Origin: Lachnospiraceae bacterium
GTDB taxonomy: Bacteria; Bacillota; Clostridia; Lachnospirales; Lachnospiraceae
Length of the DNA stretch: 64,000 nt
Reading direction: 5' to 3'
Assembly: GCA_900168235.1 (NCBI GenBank)
Contig: FUZG01000007.1
Location: 123,973-187,972, forward strand
Shown piece by piece: positions 1 through 7,628 of the stretch (positions are counted from its first letter, which is position 1; the number at the start of each line of letters is the position of its first letter). Under the pieces are notes generated by a model. It was not told the origin of the DNA. It ran no database searches and saw nothing but the letters and a program-made list of their open reading frames with translations. The position numbers and the translations under genes were made by a program.

Positions 1-32
1 CTCGGGTTTAGAGATGGAAGGAGTCTGAAATC

Positions 33-923
33 ATGGCGATTGACAGAAAGAGCTGGTTCAGAAAACAGCTGGCAGTTTGGCACGAAAGTATCGTACCGCC
101 TTTTTTATATCCTATTGCATTAAAGAACTGGTTTAGAAAGTGCACAGGAAGAGAGCTTGATCTCAAAAATCCAAAGACCTATTGTGACAAGATCAACTGG
201 ATCAAACTCTATGGAGTAACTCCTGAGATGACACGGCTTTCTGACAAGCTTCTCGTGAGGGACTTTGTTGCAGAAAAGATCGGTGAGCAGTATCTTGTGC
301 CTGTATTGGGATCCTGGGACAGATTTGACGATATAGACTTTGATTCTCTTCCGAAAAAATTTGCGCTCAAGACGAATCATGGTTCTGCGACAAATATAAT
401 CGTTGAGGATAAAGAAGCACTTGATATGAAAGAAGCCAGAGAAAAAATGAATTTCTGGATGAGCTTAAACTTTGCGTTTGAGTTTGGATATCAGCTTCAG
501 TACAGAGATATAAAGAGAAAGATCATTGCGGAAGAGTTTATAGAGAACAGCGGTAATGACCTTTTTGATTACAAGTTCCACTGCTTTAACGGTAAACCTC
601 TCTATATAGAATACATAGGCGGAAGAAAGAGCTCTGCCCGTGAGATATATCTTGATACAGAGTGGAATCCGGTGGATTTTTATGACGCAGTATTTCCGAG
701 ATACGAGAAAGTGCCTGAAAAGCCTGTGTGCCTTGAAAAACTTGTAGAGCTGGCATCCACATTGAGCGAAGGCTGGAATTACGTCAGAGTGGATTTTTAC
801 GTACTCGATAACGGTGATATCAAATTCGGAGAAATGACATTTACACCGGGATCAGGCCAGTATACATGGAATCCGCCTGAAGCAGATTTGTTCATGGGAG
901 AAAAGATAGAACTTCCAATATAA
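33..923 (+). CDS. TupA-like ATP-grasp family protein
   Basis: A 296-residue soluble protein that resembles the TupA-like ATP-grasp family, often found among polysaccharide and teichuronopeptide genes and thought to ligate amino or carboxy groups onto cell-surface glycans. Visible features are the nucleotide-binding-type stretch ALKTNHGSATN near residue 112, the strand YKFHCFNGKP near 177, and RVDFYVLDNGDIKFGEM near 250, which has the Asp/Glu arrangement of the ATP-grasp metal site. There is no signal peptide or membrane segment. The start has a good ribosome-binding site (GGAAGGAG) about 9 nt upstream. The gene begins near the window edge and is probably part of a surface-glycan cluster extending to the left. 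The substrate cannot be read from the sequence. Confidence 0.75.
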   Translation: MAIDRKSWFRKQLAVWHESIVPPFLYPIALKNWFRKCTGRELDLKNPKTYCDKINWIKLYGVTPEMTRLSDKLLVRDFVAEKIGEQYLVPVLGSWDRFDDIDFDSLPKKFALKTNHGSATNIIVEDKEALDMKEAREKMNFWMSLNFAFEFGYQLQYRDIKRKIIAEEFIENSGNDLFDYKFHCFNGKPLYIEYIGGRKSSAREIYLDTEWNPVDFYDAVFPRYEKVPEKPVCLEKLVELASTLSEGWNYVRVDFYVLDNGDIKFGEMTFTPGSGQYTWNPPEADLFMGEKIELPI

Positions 924-1042
924 AATATTGCATGCTGATATGCAGACTGCTACAATAACAGCGAAGAAATCTGTTATATAAGTAAGGGGAAAATTTTGAA
1001 CCTTACATCAATATATATGTGTAATTGAAAGCGAGGATTTAA

Positions 1043-1270
1043 ATGGACGAATTACTTGATCTTCTGTCCGAGATCAGACCGGATGTTGATTTTCAGAATG
1101 AAGAGGCACTTATCGATGACGAGATACTTGAGTCTGATGATATCGCGTCTATCGTGAGCGAGATTAACGACCAGTTCAATATCGATATCGATGTTAATGA
1201 TGTTCTCCCTGAGAACTTCAATACAGTTGAAGCTATGTGGGATTATATTCAGAAGCTTCAGAATGAATAA
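1043..1270 (+). CDS. Acyl carrier protein, DltC-like
   Basis: A 75-residue, strongly acidic helical protein with the look of a phosphopantetheine carrier. The attachment region reads ILESDDIASIVSEI, which aligns with the DSxxIVSL type of motif and keeps the serine (Ser31) that would take the 4'-phosphopantetheine. Length matches the family (75-85 residues). It lies two genes upstream of an MBOAT acyltransferase and an SGNH protein, an arrangement like dltC/dltB/dltD. A second carrier protein is encoded at 5993-6232 on the other strand. Which acyl group it carries is unknown. The ATG follows AGCGAGGAT with normal spacing. Confidence 0.8.
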   Translation: MDELLDLLSEIRPDVDFQNEEALIDDEILESDDIASIVSEINDQFNIDIDVNDVLPENFNTVEAMWDYIQKLQNE

Positions 1271-1307
1271 AAATAAGTTATTCTTAATAAAGAATTAAGG
1301 TGGATAG

Positions 1308-1340
1308 AACGGCTGATTCCTTGAAGGGGTCAGCCGTTTT
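1308..1340 (+). terminator. Rho-independent terminator after the carrier protein gene
   Basis: The stem AACGGCTGA pairs with TCAGCCGTT around a short inner CC/GG loop, followed by a T-rich end (TTTTCG). The T-run is short, so read-through is possible. The loop and 3' arm double as the upstream part of a promoter. Confidence 0.75.
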
Positions 1341-1349
1341 CGCTATAAT
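1321..1349 (+). promoter_or_regulatory. Sigma-A-type promoter of the secreted-protein gene
   Basis: TTGAAG (1321-1326) and a perfect TATAAT (1344-1349) are separated by 17 nt. The -35 box sits in the loop of the preceding terminator. Transcription would start near 1356, giving a leader of about 120 nt before the ATG at 1476. Confidence 0.6.
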
Positions 1350-1475
1350 ATAGAACGTTGAATGTTGTTGAAGGAACATTCAGCTAAACCATATTTTTGT
1401 ACAGAAACAAAAATCAGCGCACAAAGGATCACAATTTTTTGAACGGTGATAATGTTTCGGAATGGGAGAGTAAAC

Positions 1476-2870
1476 ATGAGAAGAAGAACAGGAAAGATGA
1501 TTTCCATGCTTCTTGCTGCTGCCATGGTATTTACCATGAACACTTCAGTTTTTGCTGAAGAGATCAGCGGTGTGGAAGAAGAGATTGAGGCAGTAGAACA
1601 GACTGCGGACTTTGAAGAAGCTGCAGAAGCAGAGATCTGTTCCACAAATACTCCGGTCAGAGAGCTTTTAAGCGGTAATGTTATTCTTACTGTAAGTGAT
1701 GATCAGCTTGAGGATATCTGGGCTCTTTCAGACAATACAGTTGAAGAGACAACTATTTCTGATGCTGTATATGCATTAACAGAAGTTGAGAGCAACGGAA
1801 AGAAATACAAACTTGTCTCAGAAAACAACGGTAAGTGGAGACTGACAGATGGTAAGAACACATCTGAGACTATTTCCTCCGGTAACCTAAAGATGACTTA
1901 CGGCATCAAGGATTTTGGAAAGACAACCAGCACACCGGTTGAAGTAAAGAACGGAAAGCTTCTCGGAATCACAGGTAACCAGACTATCGTATTTACACTG
2001 ACTCTCGACAAGATCAATGATGAGAAGAGTATCAAAGTAACTCCTGCAACCGGTGAGATTTTTGTACATGATCCTAATGCAGGAAAGGTTGTTACAGAGA
2101 GAGTTTCCATGGGTAAGATCAATGGCGAAGAGGTCTTCATGGAAGTAAATTATGACGGTGCATGTGAGTATCGCGGTTCAAAGGTTACAACATCCACACA
2201 TCGTTATGATGAAAAGGAAGTAGATGGAGATATTGACGGAGCTGTTGGAATTTCTGTTAAGTTCACAAAGCTCAGTGCTAACGGTATCTACTATCCGTTG
2301 AAGGGCGACGACTACGGTAACTACTACTGGAAGGATCAGACAGGTATCGTTATAAAGAAGGCTGTTATCAAGAATGGTAAGGCTGTTGCATCTGCAAGTG
2401 CTGACAAGGCTCCTTATTTCACTCTTAAGGCAAGCTTTAAGAATGTAAATGACGGTATCATCGGAAGAGACGGCAGAAACGAGCTTAAGAAGAAGCTTAA
2501 GAGCCAGAAGTTCTACTTCACTATTGAGCCGAAGAAGATCGCTACTTCACTTCTTTCCACAAACAAGAAAGAAGCAGATGTTTTCTATGTAGGCAAACTT
2601 AATCCTTCATCTGATGGAAAGAAGATCAAGGCAGTCATCAACTGGCAGTCATGGAAGAAAAAGAGCGGTTCTTTCAATGACCGTACCATGAAGAAGGGCA
2701 AGGCTCTTAAGGTTGCAACATATGAGAAGGACAGCGACTCCTTCAAAAAGAATAAGCAGGGACAGATTGCTGGTGATCTGCTCTGGTCAGTAAACTCCGA
2801 CGGTACTGTAAATCTTACAGGTAATGCTTCATACCGCGGCGTTGCAAAGAACATCAAGCCTATAAAGTAA
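1476..2870 (+). CDS. Secreted protein of unknown function
   Basis: A 464-residue protein with a clear Sec signal peptide: MRRRTGK, then a hydrophobic stretch and a cleavage site near SVFA|EE (about residue 29). The next 40 residues are very acidic. The rest is rich in Lys, Ser, Thr and Asn with alternating polar/hydrophobic patterning that suggests beta-sandwich folds, and it ends in basic, glycine-containing segments. I recognise no catalytic motif, sortase signal, transmembrane tail or cell-wall repeat. The start is set at 1476 because GGGAGAG lies 7 nt upstream and the signal peptide begins there; an in-frame ATG at 1446 lacks a binding site. It is monocistronic between its own promoter and a strong terminator. 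Confidence 0.7.
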   Translation: MRRRTGKMISMLLAAAMVFTMNTSVFAEEISGVEEEIEAVEQTADFEEAAEAEICSTNTPVRELLSGNVILTVSDDQLEDIWALSDNTVEETTISDAVYALTEVESNGKKYKLVSENNGKWRLTDGKNTSETISSGNLKMTYGIKDFGKTTSTPVEVKNGKLLGITGNQTIVFTLTLDKINDEKSIKVTPATGEIFVHDPNAGKVVTERVSMGKINGEEVFMEVNYDGACEYRGSKVTTSTHRYDEKEVDGDIDGAVGISVKFTKLSANGIYYPLKGDDYGNYYWKDQTGIVIKKAVIKNGKAVASASADKAPYFTLKASFKNVNDGIIGRDGRNELKKKLKSQKFYFTIEPKKIATSLLSTNKKEADVFYVGKLNPSSDGKKIKAVINWQSWKKKSGSFNDRTMKKGKALKVATYEKDSDSFKKNKQGQIAGDLLWSVNSDGTVNLTGNASYRGVAKNIKPIK

Positions 2871-2891
2871 ATTAAAATCAGACATTCATGG

Positions 2892-2921
2892 GGACAGGCG
2901 GAAACGCCTGTCCTTTTTTTT
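2892..2921 (+). terminator. Strong Rho-independent terminator
   Basis: A perfect 9-bp stem GGACAGGCG/CGCCTGTCC closes a GAAA loop and is followed by eight T residues. It ends the secreted-protein transcript. Confidence 0.95.
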
Positions 2922-2925
2922 CGGA

Positions 2926-2956
2926 GCACTTAGCGAGGTATTTTCGAGCTTAGTGC
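2926..2956. repeat. Short tandem-GA hairpin repeat, copy 1
   Basis: An imperfect inverted repeat. GCACT pairs with AGTGC, then a T-T mismatch, AGC pairs with GCT, then opposed GA/GA dinucleotides (2935-2936 and 2946-2947), then GG opposite TC (G-C plus G-T wobble) and a TATTT loop. The same pattern occurs at 2965-3006, 14882-14926 and 14959-14985. It lies after a terminator, so it is probably not part of that terminator. Confidence 0.7.
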
Positions 2957-2964
2957 GTGTTATG

Positions 2965-3006
2965 CAAGTTCGCTTGGCGAGGTATTGTCGAGTCTAGCGT
3001 AACTTG
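2965..3006. repeat. Short tandem-GA hairpin repeat, copy 2
   Basis: Same architecture as copy 1, with CGCT/AGCG replacing CACT/AGTG and a G-C pair replacing an A-T pair further in, so several pairs co-vary. The outer stem is extended by CAAGTT/AACTTG with one bulged T. It ends about 20 nt before the -35 box of the MBOAT gene. Confidence 0.7.
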
Positions 3007-3025
3007 TTGCGAGTGCATGGAACAG

Positions 3026-3054
3026 TTGTATATTCGGCATGTTTTGGTTATAAT
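3026..3054 (+). promoter_or_regulatory. Promoter of the MBOAT-SGNH operon
   Basis: TTGTAT (3026-3031) and TATAAT (3049-3054) are separated by 17 nt. The predicted start near 3061 leaves a 30-nt leader containing the binding site TTGGAGG. Confidence 0.65.
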
Positions 3055-3091
3055 CAGACGGTGTGCTGTTTGGTAGCATTGGAGGATATAT

Positions 3092-4654
3092 ATGAATATA
3101 ATATCTCTGGGATTTATACTGTTCCTTATAGCGGCAGCAGTGATCTATTACATTACTCCCGGAAAAGTACAGTGGGTGACAATGCTTATTCTCAGCATTG
3201 TTTTTTATTGTCTTGCGGCAACTCCCTATACGATACTGTTTCTGCTCTTTTCTGCGGTCACAGCCTATGTTACGGGGCTTGTGCTTGCTGATCCTAAAAA
3301 CGGTGATCCGCTGAATGGATTTAATAAAAAAGCTGCATCTGCGGCAGCGATAGCGATCATCCTGAATGTAGGAATATGGTTCCTCATGAAAGGAAGTGCT
3401 TACTGGATTCAGCTTTCTGCGTGGCTCCATGCGAGAGCATCTGTGATCCCTGCGATGAAAGCGGTTCCTATCGCAGCAGCTTTTGGAATGGGTTACTACA
3501 CCTGCCAGACCATAGGATATATCGTTGACTGTAGCTGGGGTACTACGAAACCGGAAAAGAACTTCTTTAAGCTGTTCCTGTTTTTGTCATTCTTTCCGCA
3601 GCTTACAACAGGTCCGATAAGCCGTCATGAAGCTCTCGCACCTCAGTTTTATAAAGGCGTTGCTTTTTCTATCGATAACATAGAACGCGGAGCACAGAGA
3701 ATACTGTGGGGCTTCTTCAAGAAGCTTGTGATCGCTGAACGTGTATCGGTGATAGTAAATGCGGTTTATGGGAATCCTGCATCATTTACAGGACTCTGGA
3801 CATGGATCGGAGCACTTCTGTATCCCATTCAGATTTACGCAGATTTCTCCGGAAGCGTGGACGTTGTGATCGGTGCGGCAGAGATTTTTGGAATCACGCT
3901 TCCCGAGAACTTTAATAATCCGTTCTTTTCACAGTCTTCACAGGAATTTTGGCAGAGATGGCATATCTCTCTTGGAAGCTGGGCTAAGGATTACATCATG
4001 TATCCCGTGCTTAAGTCGAAGCGTGTGGTCGCACTCACAAAGTCTGTAAAAAAGAAATTTGGAAAACGTGCGTCAAAGCTCACATCACTCGGCATAGGAA
4101 TGTTCTGCACTTGGTTTGTTATGGGTGTGTGGCACGGTAACTATAAGTTTATCGTGGGATGCAGCATTTGGTATTGGTTCGTAATGCTGATGTATGAGGT
4201 GCTGTCACCGTTTCTCAGCAAAGTTAATGCGGTGCTTCACATAAAGGAAGACAGTTTTAGCTGGGTACTCTTCAGAAGAGTGAGAACATACGTGATCTAC
4301 GCATTTTCGATGGTATTTTTCAGAGCTGACGGTATCTCTGAAGCGATTGTCATGATAAAGCGTATGTTCAATGCTTTTTCTCCTTCAGTGATAAATCTTT
4401 GGATATTTACGGATGGAAGTCTTTATAAAGCGGGGCTCACAAAATTTGATTTCACCATCATACTCGTGAGTGTCATAGTTCTGATGATCGCTGCTGTGCT
4501 TCGTGAAAATTACGGTTATGCAAGAAACTGGATCGCAGAGCAGGGACTTGTTTTCAGATGGTTTATCTGGATCGCTTTATTTGCATGCGTGATCGTTTAC
4601 GGTGAATACGGACCGGGTTATCATTCGGCAGACTTTATCTATGCGGGGTTCTAA
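3092..4654 (+). CDS. MBOAT family membrane O-acyltransferase (AlgI/DltB type)
   Basis: A 520-residue polytopic membrane protein with about 10-12 hydrophobic segments. It carries the family signatures SSQEFWQRWHISLG and MGVWHGNYKF; the histidine of WHG (His348) is the conserved MBOAT active-site residue. Members move an acyl group from a cytoplasmic donor such as a carrier-bound thioester to an extracytoplasmic acceptor, for example alginate (AlgI), teichoic acid (DltB) or peptidoglycan (PatA). The next gene starts directly after the stop codon and encodes a single-pass SGNH protein, the usual partner. Carrier proteins on both sides suggest the donor is carrier-bound, but neither donor nor acceptor is shown by the sequence. 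Confidence 0.9.
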   Translation: MNIISLGFILFLIAAAVIYYITPGKVQWVTMLILSIVFYCLAATPYTILFLLFSAVTAYVTGLVLADPKNGDPLNGFNKKAASAAAIAIILNVGIWFLMKGSAYWIQLSAWLHARASVIPAMKAVPIAAAFGMGYYTCQTIGYIVDCSWGTTKPEKNFFKLFLFLSFFPQLTTGPISRHEALAPQFYKGVAFSIDNIERGAQRILWGFFKKLVIAERVSVIVNAVYGNPASFTGLWTWIGALLYPIQIYADFSGSVDVVIGAAEIFGITLPENFNNPFFSQSSQEFWQRWHISLGSWAKDYIMYPVLKSKRVVALTKSVKKKFGKRASKLTSLGIGMFCTWFVMGVWHGNYKFIVGCSIWYWFVMLMYEVLSPFLSKVNAVLHIKEDSFSWVLFRRVRTYVIYAFSMVFFRADGISEAIVMIKRMFNAFSPSVINLWIFTDGSLYKAGLTKFDFTIILVSVIVLMIAAVLRENYGYARNWIAEQGLVFRWFIWIALFACVIVYGEYGPGYHSADFIYAGF

Positions 4655-5941
4655 ATGAGCAGAAAAAAAGCAATATCAACTATCGTTTTTCTGATACTTG
4701 TGGCACTGGTCACCCTGTTTTTATCAAACCTACTCAGGGATAAGACCAGCCGGAGCGGAAAAAACGAATATTTTAATGCGAAAACAGATTTTGATGCACT
4801 TTACTTCGGCGCGAGCCGTATGCATGAAGCTATAGATCCGATCTATATTTGGCAGAATTATGGAGTGTCTTCGTATAATCTCGCTTCCGCAGGTGAATCT
4901 ATCCAGATCACATACTTCGTTGTGAAAGAGGCTCTGGAACATAGTCATCCTAAAGTTGTTTTTGTAGATTCAGCGATCATTTCAGATGAAAAGGATGAGA
5001 TAAACTGCGGATATGGATTTGTGCATCAGTCAATAGACGCGCTTCCGTTAAATCAAAATAAGCTTGATGCGATAAAGTACGCGGGAAAGTTTTTTGACGG
5101 CGGTATGATGGCATTCCTGTCTCCTTTATATGCATATCATAATCGGTACGAAGGTCTTACAAAGGACGACTTCAAGATAGATTATAATTACGATAAGGGC
5201 GCGTATATGGTAAGTACTTTCCGTGAAGTCCGGGAACCGGCGGAATTTACTGATGAGGCAGATACATTAAAAGGCGGTGACGGAACAGTTTATCTCACAA
5301 AGATACTGGATCTCTGCAAAGAGAGAGGAGTACAGTGCGTACTGGTGGATGTCCCTGTTCCGGGAAACATGTTCTCTCTTAGCCGTCAGCGTCATATGAA
5401 TGCCTTAAAAGTGCTTACAGAAGGGCATGGCGGAGTATACATGGGCTTCAATGAAAAGGATGCTGACATTGATATAGACTACAGATATAACTTTGGCGAT
5501 TCGGTTCATCTGAATTATATAGGCGGAAACAAGGCAGCGGATAAGCTGGCTAAGTATATGACTGATGACCTCGGAATCGAGGATCACAGAGATGATCCGT
5601 CCTACGCTGAACCCTGGAAAGCTGATATTGAAAAGTACAGGGCACAATGTATTGAAAGAGCTGTTGAGCAGACAGATGCGGCGGCATATATCAACTGGCT
5701 TCGTTCTGATGACTATACTTTCAGGATGTATGTAAAAGATAAAGATCTGCTGTCAACACAGTATGCTATGGATTACTGCATAGATAAATATGATGTGGAA
5801 GTGATCGAGGATATTGATGAAGAGCAGGTTGGAAATTATGATATGAAGATCGAAGTCAGGAGAAAAGCTGACGGAGAATTTGCTGCAAAGCAGTTTTTTA
5901 AGTACGACTACAATGGAAAGATCTATATGAAAGCCGAGTAA
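4655..5941 (+). CDS. Membrane-anchored SGNH/AlgX/DltD-like protein
   Basis: A 428-residue protein with one N-terminal membrane anchor (residues about 6-25) and an extracytoplasmic SGNH-hydrolase-like domain. Block I is LYFGASRMHEAIDP with the candidate nucleophile Ser54, and the late DxxH motif is GDSVHLN (Asp282, His285), so the catalytic set looks intact. The C-terminal 100 residues are acidic and of unclear fold. The ATG abuts the stop codon of the MBOAT gene, so the two are translationally coupled. Pairs of this type (DltB/DltD, AlgI with AlgJ/AlgX, PatA/PatB) complete acyl transfer outside the membrane. The acceptor is unknown. Confidence 0.78.
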   Translation: MSRKKAISTIVFLILVALVTLFLSNLLRDKTSRSGKNEYFNAKTDFDALYFGASRMHEAIDPIYIWQNYGVSSYNLASAGESIQITYFVVKEALEHSHPKVVFVDSAIISDEKDEINCGYGFVHQSIDALPLNQNKLDAIKYAGKFFDGGMMAFLSPLYAYHNRYEGLTKDDFKIDYNYDKGAYMVSTFREVREPAEFTDEADTLKGGDGTVYLTKILDLCKERGVQCVLVDVPVPGNMFSLSRQRHMNALKVLTEGHGGVYMGFNEKDADIDIDYRYNFGDSVHLNYIGGNKAADKLAKYMTDDLGIEDHRDDPSYAEPWKADIEKYRAQCIERAVEQTDAAAYINWLRSDDYTFRMYVKDKDLLSTQYAMDYCIDKYDVEVIEDIDEEQVGNYDMKIEVRRKADGEFAAKQFFKYDYNGKIYMKAE

Positions 5942-5947
5942 GATAAA

Positions 5948-5977
5948 GGGCAGGGTCCGATGAGACCCTGCCCTTTT
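5948..5977. terminator. Bidirectional terminator between convergent operons
   Basis: A 10-bp perfect stem GGGCAGGGTC/GACCCTGCCC has TTTT on the plus-strand side and TTTATCT when read on the minus strand. It separates the SGNH gene from the convergent carrier protein gene. Confidence 0.9.
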
Positions 5978-5992
5978 AAGCAGTCATTGCTG

Positions 5993-6232
5993 TTATGCCA
6001 TTGCGATGATGGTGTCTGCCAGTTCGCCTATGTTTTTCAGAGCAACAGCTTTTCCCATAGGAATCTTTACTCCGAACTCTGTCTCAACTGCAAGGATCAG
6101 ATTGATGTGCTCGAAAGAGTCCCAATCCGGAATGTCAGCTGATGTAGTAGTTTCAGAGATCTCGATGCTCTCATCATCAAAAACGTCGCGGAATACTTCC
6201 GTAAGGCGGCTAAATACTTCTTCTTTTGTCAT
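5993..6232 (-). CDS. Acyl carrier protein (FkbH-operon carrier)
   Basis: A 79-residue acidic carrier protein. The phosphopantetheine site is DWDSFEHINLI, with the serine and flanking residues typical of carriers in FkbH clusters. It is the last gene of the minus-strand operon headed by the FkbH enzyme and is its likely loading partner. The start is placed at the second in-frame ATG (6232) because GGAG lies 6 nt upstream of it; the ATG at 6244 has no binding site and would only add MEFI. Confidence 0.85.
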   Translation of the reverse strand: MTKEEVFSRLTEVFRDVFDDESIEISETTTSADIPDWDSFEHINLILAVETEFGVKIPMGKAVALKNIGELADTIIAMA

Positions 6233-6274
6233 GATAAACTCCATTTCGTGAATAGTGTCGATAATAGGTATATT

Positions 6275-7174
6275 TTAAGCGTGAACGAGGTGCATTGCAA
6301 GATTTACGGCAATGCGCTTTTTCTGAGCCTTTTCGTAGGATGCACCGTTTGACGTCACATAGAAATAGTCTTTAATGGTGAAGTGTTCTTCTTCGACCAT
6401 CTTAAATACCTCTTCATTACTCTTAAATAAATAGATGTGATCGATCTCGGGAGCATTGATAGGAACGGAAACATATATGTCAGCGCCTTCATTTGTGATC
6501 TCATGGATACGGCGGAGAAGAGATCTTGGATCTTCTACATGCTCAAGAACTTCACTGATGCTGACGCCGTCAAACAGGCTGTCAAACTCGTACTTATTTA
6601 TATCGGCGCAGATAAGCTCGTATTGTTTTGCATCGGAAGTTTTGTTCATTTCTATAAAACTTTCTGCGAGCTTTATGGAACTTGGAGAAAGGTCGACACC
6701 GGTATAGTGGTCAAAATTTCCGAGGTTGATCGCTTCGAGGAAATACCGTCCGTGTCCCGGACCGATCTCCAGATAGTTTTTGCCGTGGAATTTTGCGATG
6801 GTCTGCTTAAACCAGCGGTTGATCGCCAAGTGGTTTTTCCAGAGATAACCTGAGATCAGGAGACCGAGCATATATTTATTCATATACTCGGTGTTCTGAT
6901 AAACTTTTTCGTTTACTTCGGCAAGAGTCGAGTAACGGTAATGTCCGTTCTGAAGGAAAAATGCTGTCTCCTCCATGGTGTCCCCGACCAGCAGGAGATA
7001 TGCGTCAGCGAGCTCTTCGATGGAGTGATCGCGGGTGAGGAGATTCAGGATGCTTTCAAGATCCTGAATTTCTTCGTCGTTAATGTCGTTTTCCAGAAGT
7101 CCCTTTATATAAACCTTCTGGAGTGGGTTCTTTTCAGAGATTTCGGCGGTAAGCCTGTCGATAACCGTATGCAT
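6275..7174 (-). CDS. Class I SAM-dependent methyltransferase
   Basis: A 299-residue protein with an N-terminal helical extension of about 125 residues and a Rossmann methyltransferase domain. Motif I is YLEIGPGHGRYF (134-145), followed by the acidic residue of motif II in HYTGVDLS and SISEVLEHVEDP as the motif IV/V area. It belongs to the methyltransferase 11/25 type. Lying between an FkbH/VOC pair and a carrier protein, it may methylate the carrier-bound acyl unit, as the O-methyltransferases of methoxymalonyl-carrier pathways do. The FkbH link is inference; the fold assignment is firm. Confidence 0.82.
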   Translation of the reverse strand: MHTVIDRLTAEISEKNPLQKVYIKGLLENDINDEEIQDLESILNLLTRDHSIEELADAYLLLVGDTMEETAFFLQNGHYRYSTLAEVNEKVYQNTEYMNKYMLGLLISGYLWKNHLAINRWFKQTIAKFHGKNYLEIGPGHGRYFLEAINLGNFDHYTGVDLSPSSIKLAESFIEMNKTSDAKQYELICADINKYEFDSLFDGVSISEVLEHVEDPRSLLRRIHEITNEGADIYVSVPINAPEIDHIYLFKSNEEVFKMVEEEHFTIKDYFYVTSNGASYEKAQKKRIAVNLAMHLVHA

Positions 7175-7228
7175 TTATAGCTCCCTATAAATATATTTAT
7201 CGATATCTTTTCCCCTCATTGTTTGATA

Positions 7229-7627
7229 TCAATTTTTAACTAATTCTATCATACCGAGATCCTTGTGCATGAGAAAAGCAACTGCTGCGGTATCTGAGAT
7301 CGCAGGTGCTTTTGCCGGCGGCTCCACAAGAGCGTAGTGCATCTCTGTGAGCCGTTCGATCTCCTGCTCCATGGAATCGGTCTCATAGCAGATGTGGTAC
7401 ATCATGTTTTTATGATGCTTAAGCATGGGAAAAAGAGGAGAATCATCGCCCCAGGGGCTTATAAGTTCGACTCTGTATCCGTCCTTCACAAGGAAACAAA
7501 AGTCGCATTTTCTGCTCTCATCAGAAAACTCGGGAATCTCCACTTCATAGCCGAGTGCTGTAAACTGCGGGAGTGACCTCTCGATCTTTTTGATCATATA
7601 GCCGATGTGATGTATTTTCAAAGACAA
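7229..7627 (-). CDS. VOC (glyoxalase/epimerase-like) family protein
   Basis: A small vicinal-oxygen-chelate protein built of two beta-alpha-beta-beta-beta modules: LKIHHIGYMI at the start, YRVELISPWG at the end of module one, and MMYHICYETD with LGMIELV in module two. The metal-ligand pattern H...E...H...E resembles methylmalonyl-CoA epimerase. The only strong binding site (GGGGAGG) lies downstream of the in-frame ATG at 7645, so a TTG start at 7627, just after the fkbH-like stop codon, is preferred. The ATG would give 138 residues and a 17-nt overlap. It may epimerise or rearrange the carrier-bound intermediate; the substrate is unknown. Confidence 0.72.
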   Translation of the reverse strand: MSLKIHHIGYMIKKIERSLPQFTALGYEVEIPEFSDESRKCDFCFLVKDGYRVELISPWGDDSPLFPMLKHHKNMMYHICYETDSMEQEIERLTEMHYALVEPPAKAPAISDTAAVAFLMHKDLGMIELVKN

Positions 7628-7628
7628 A

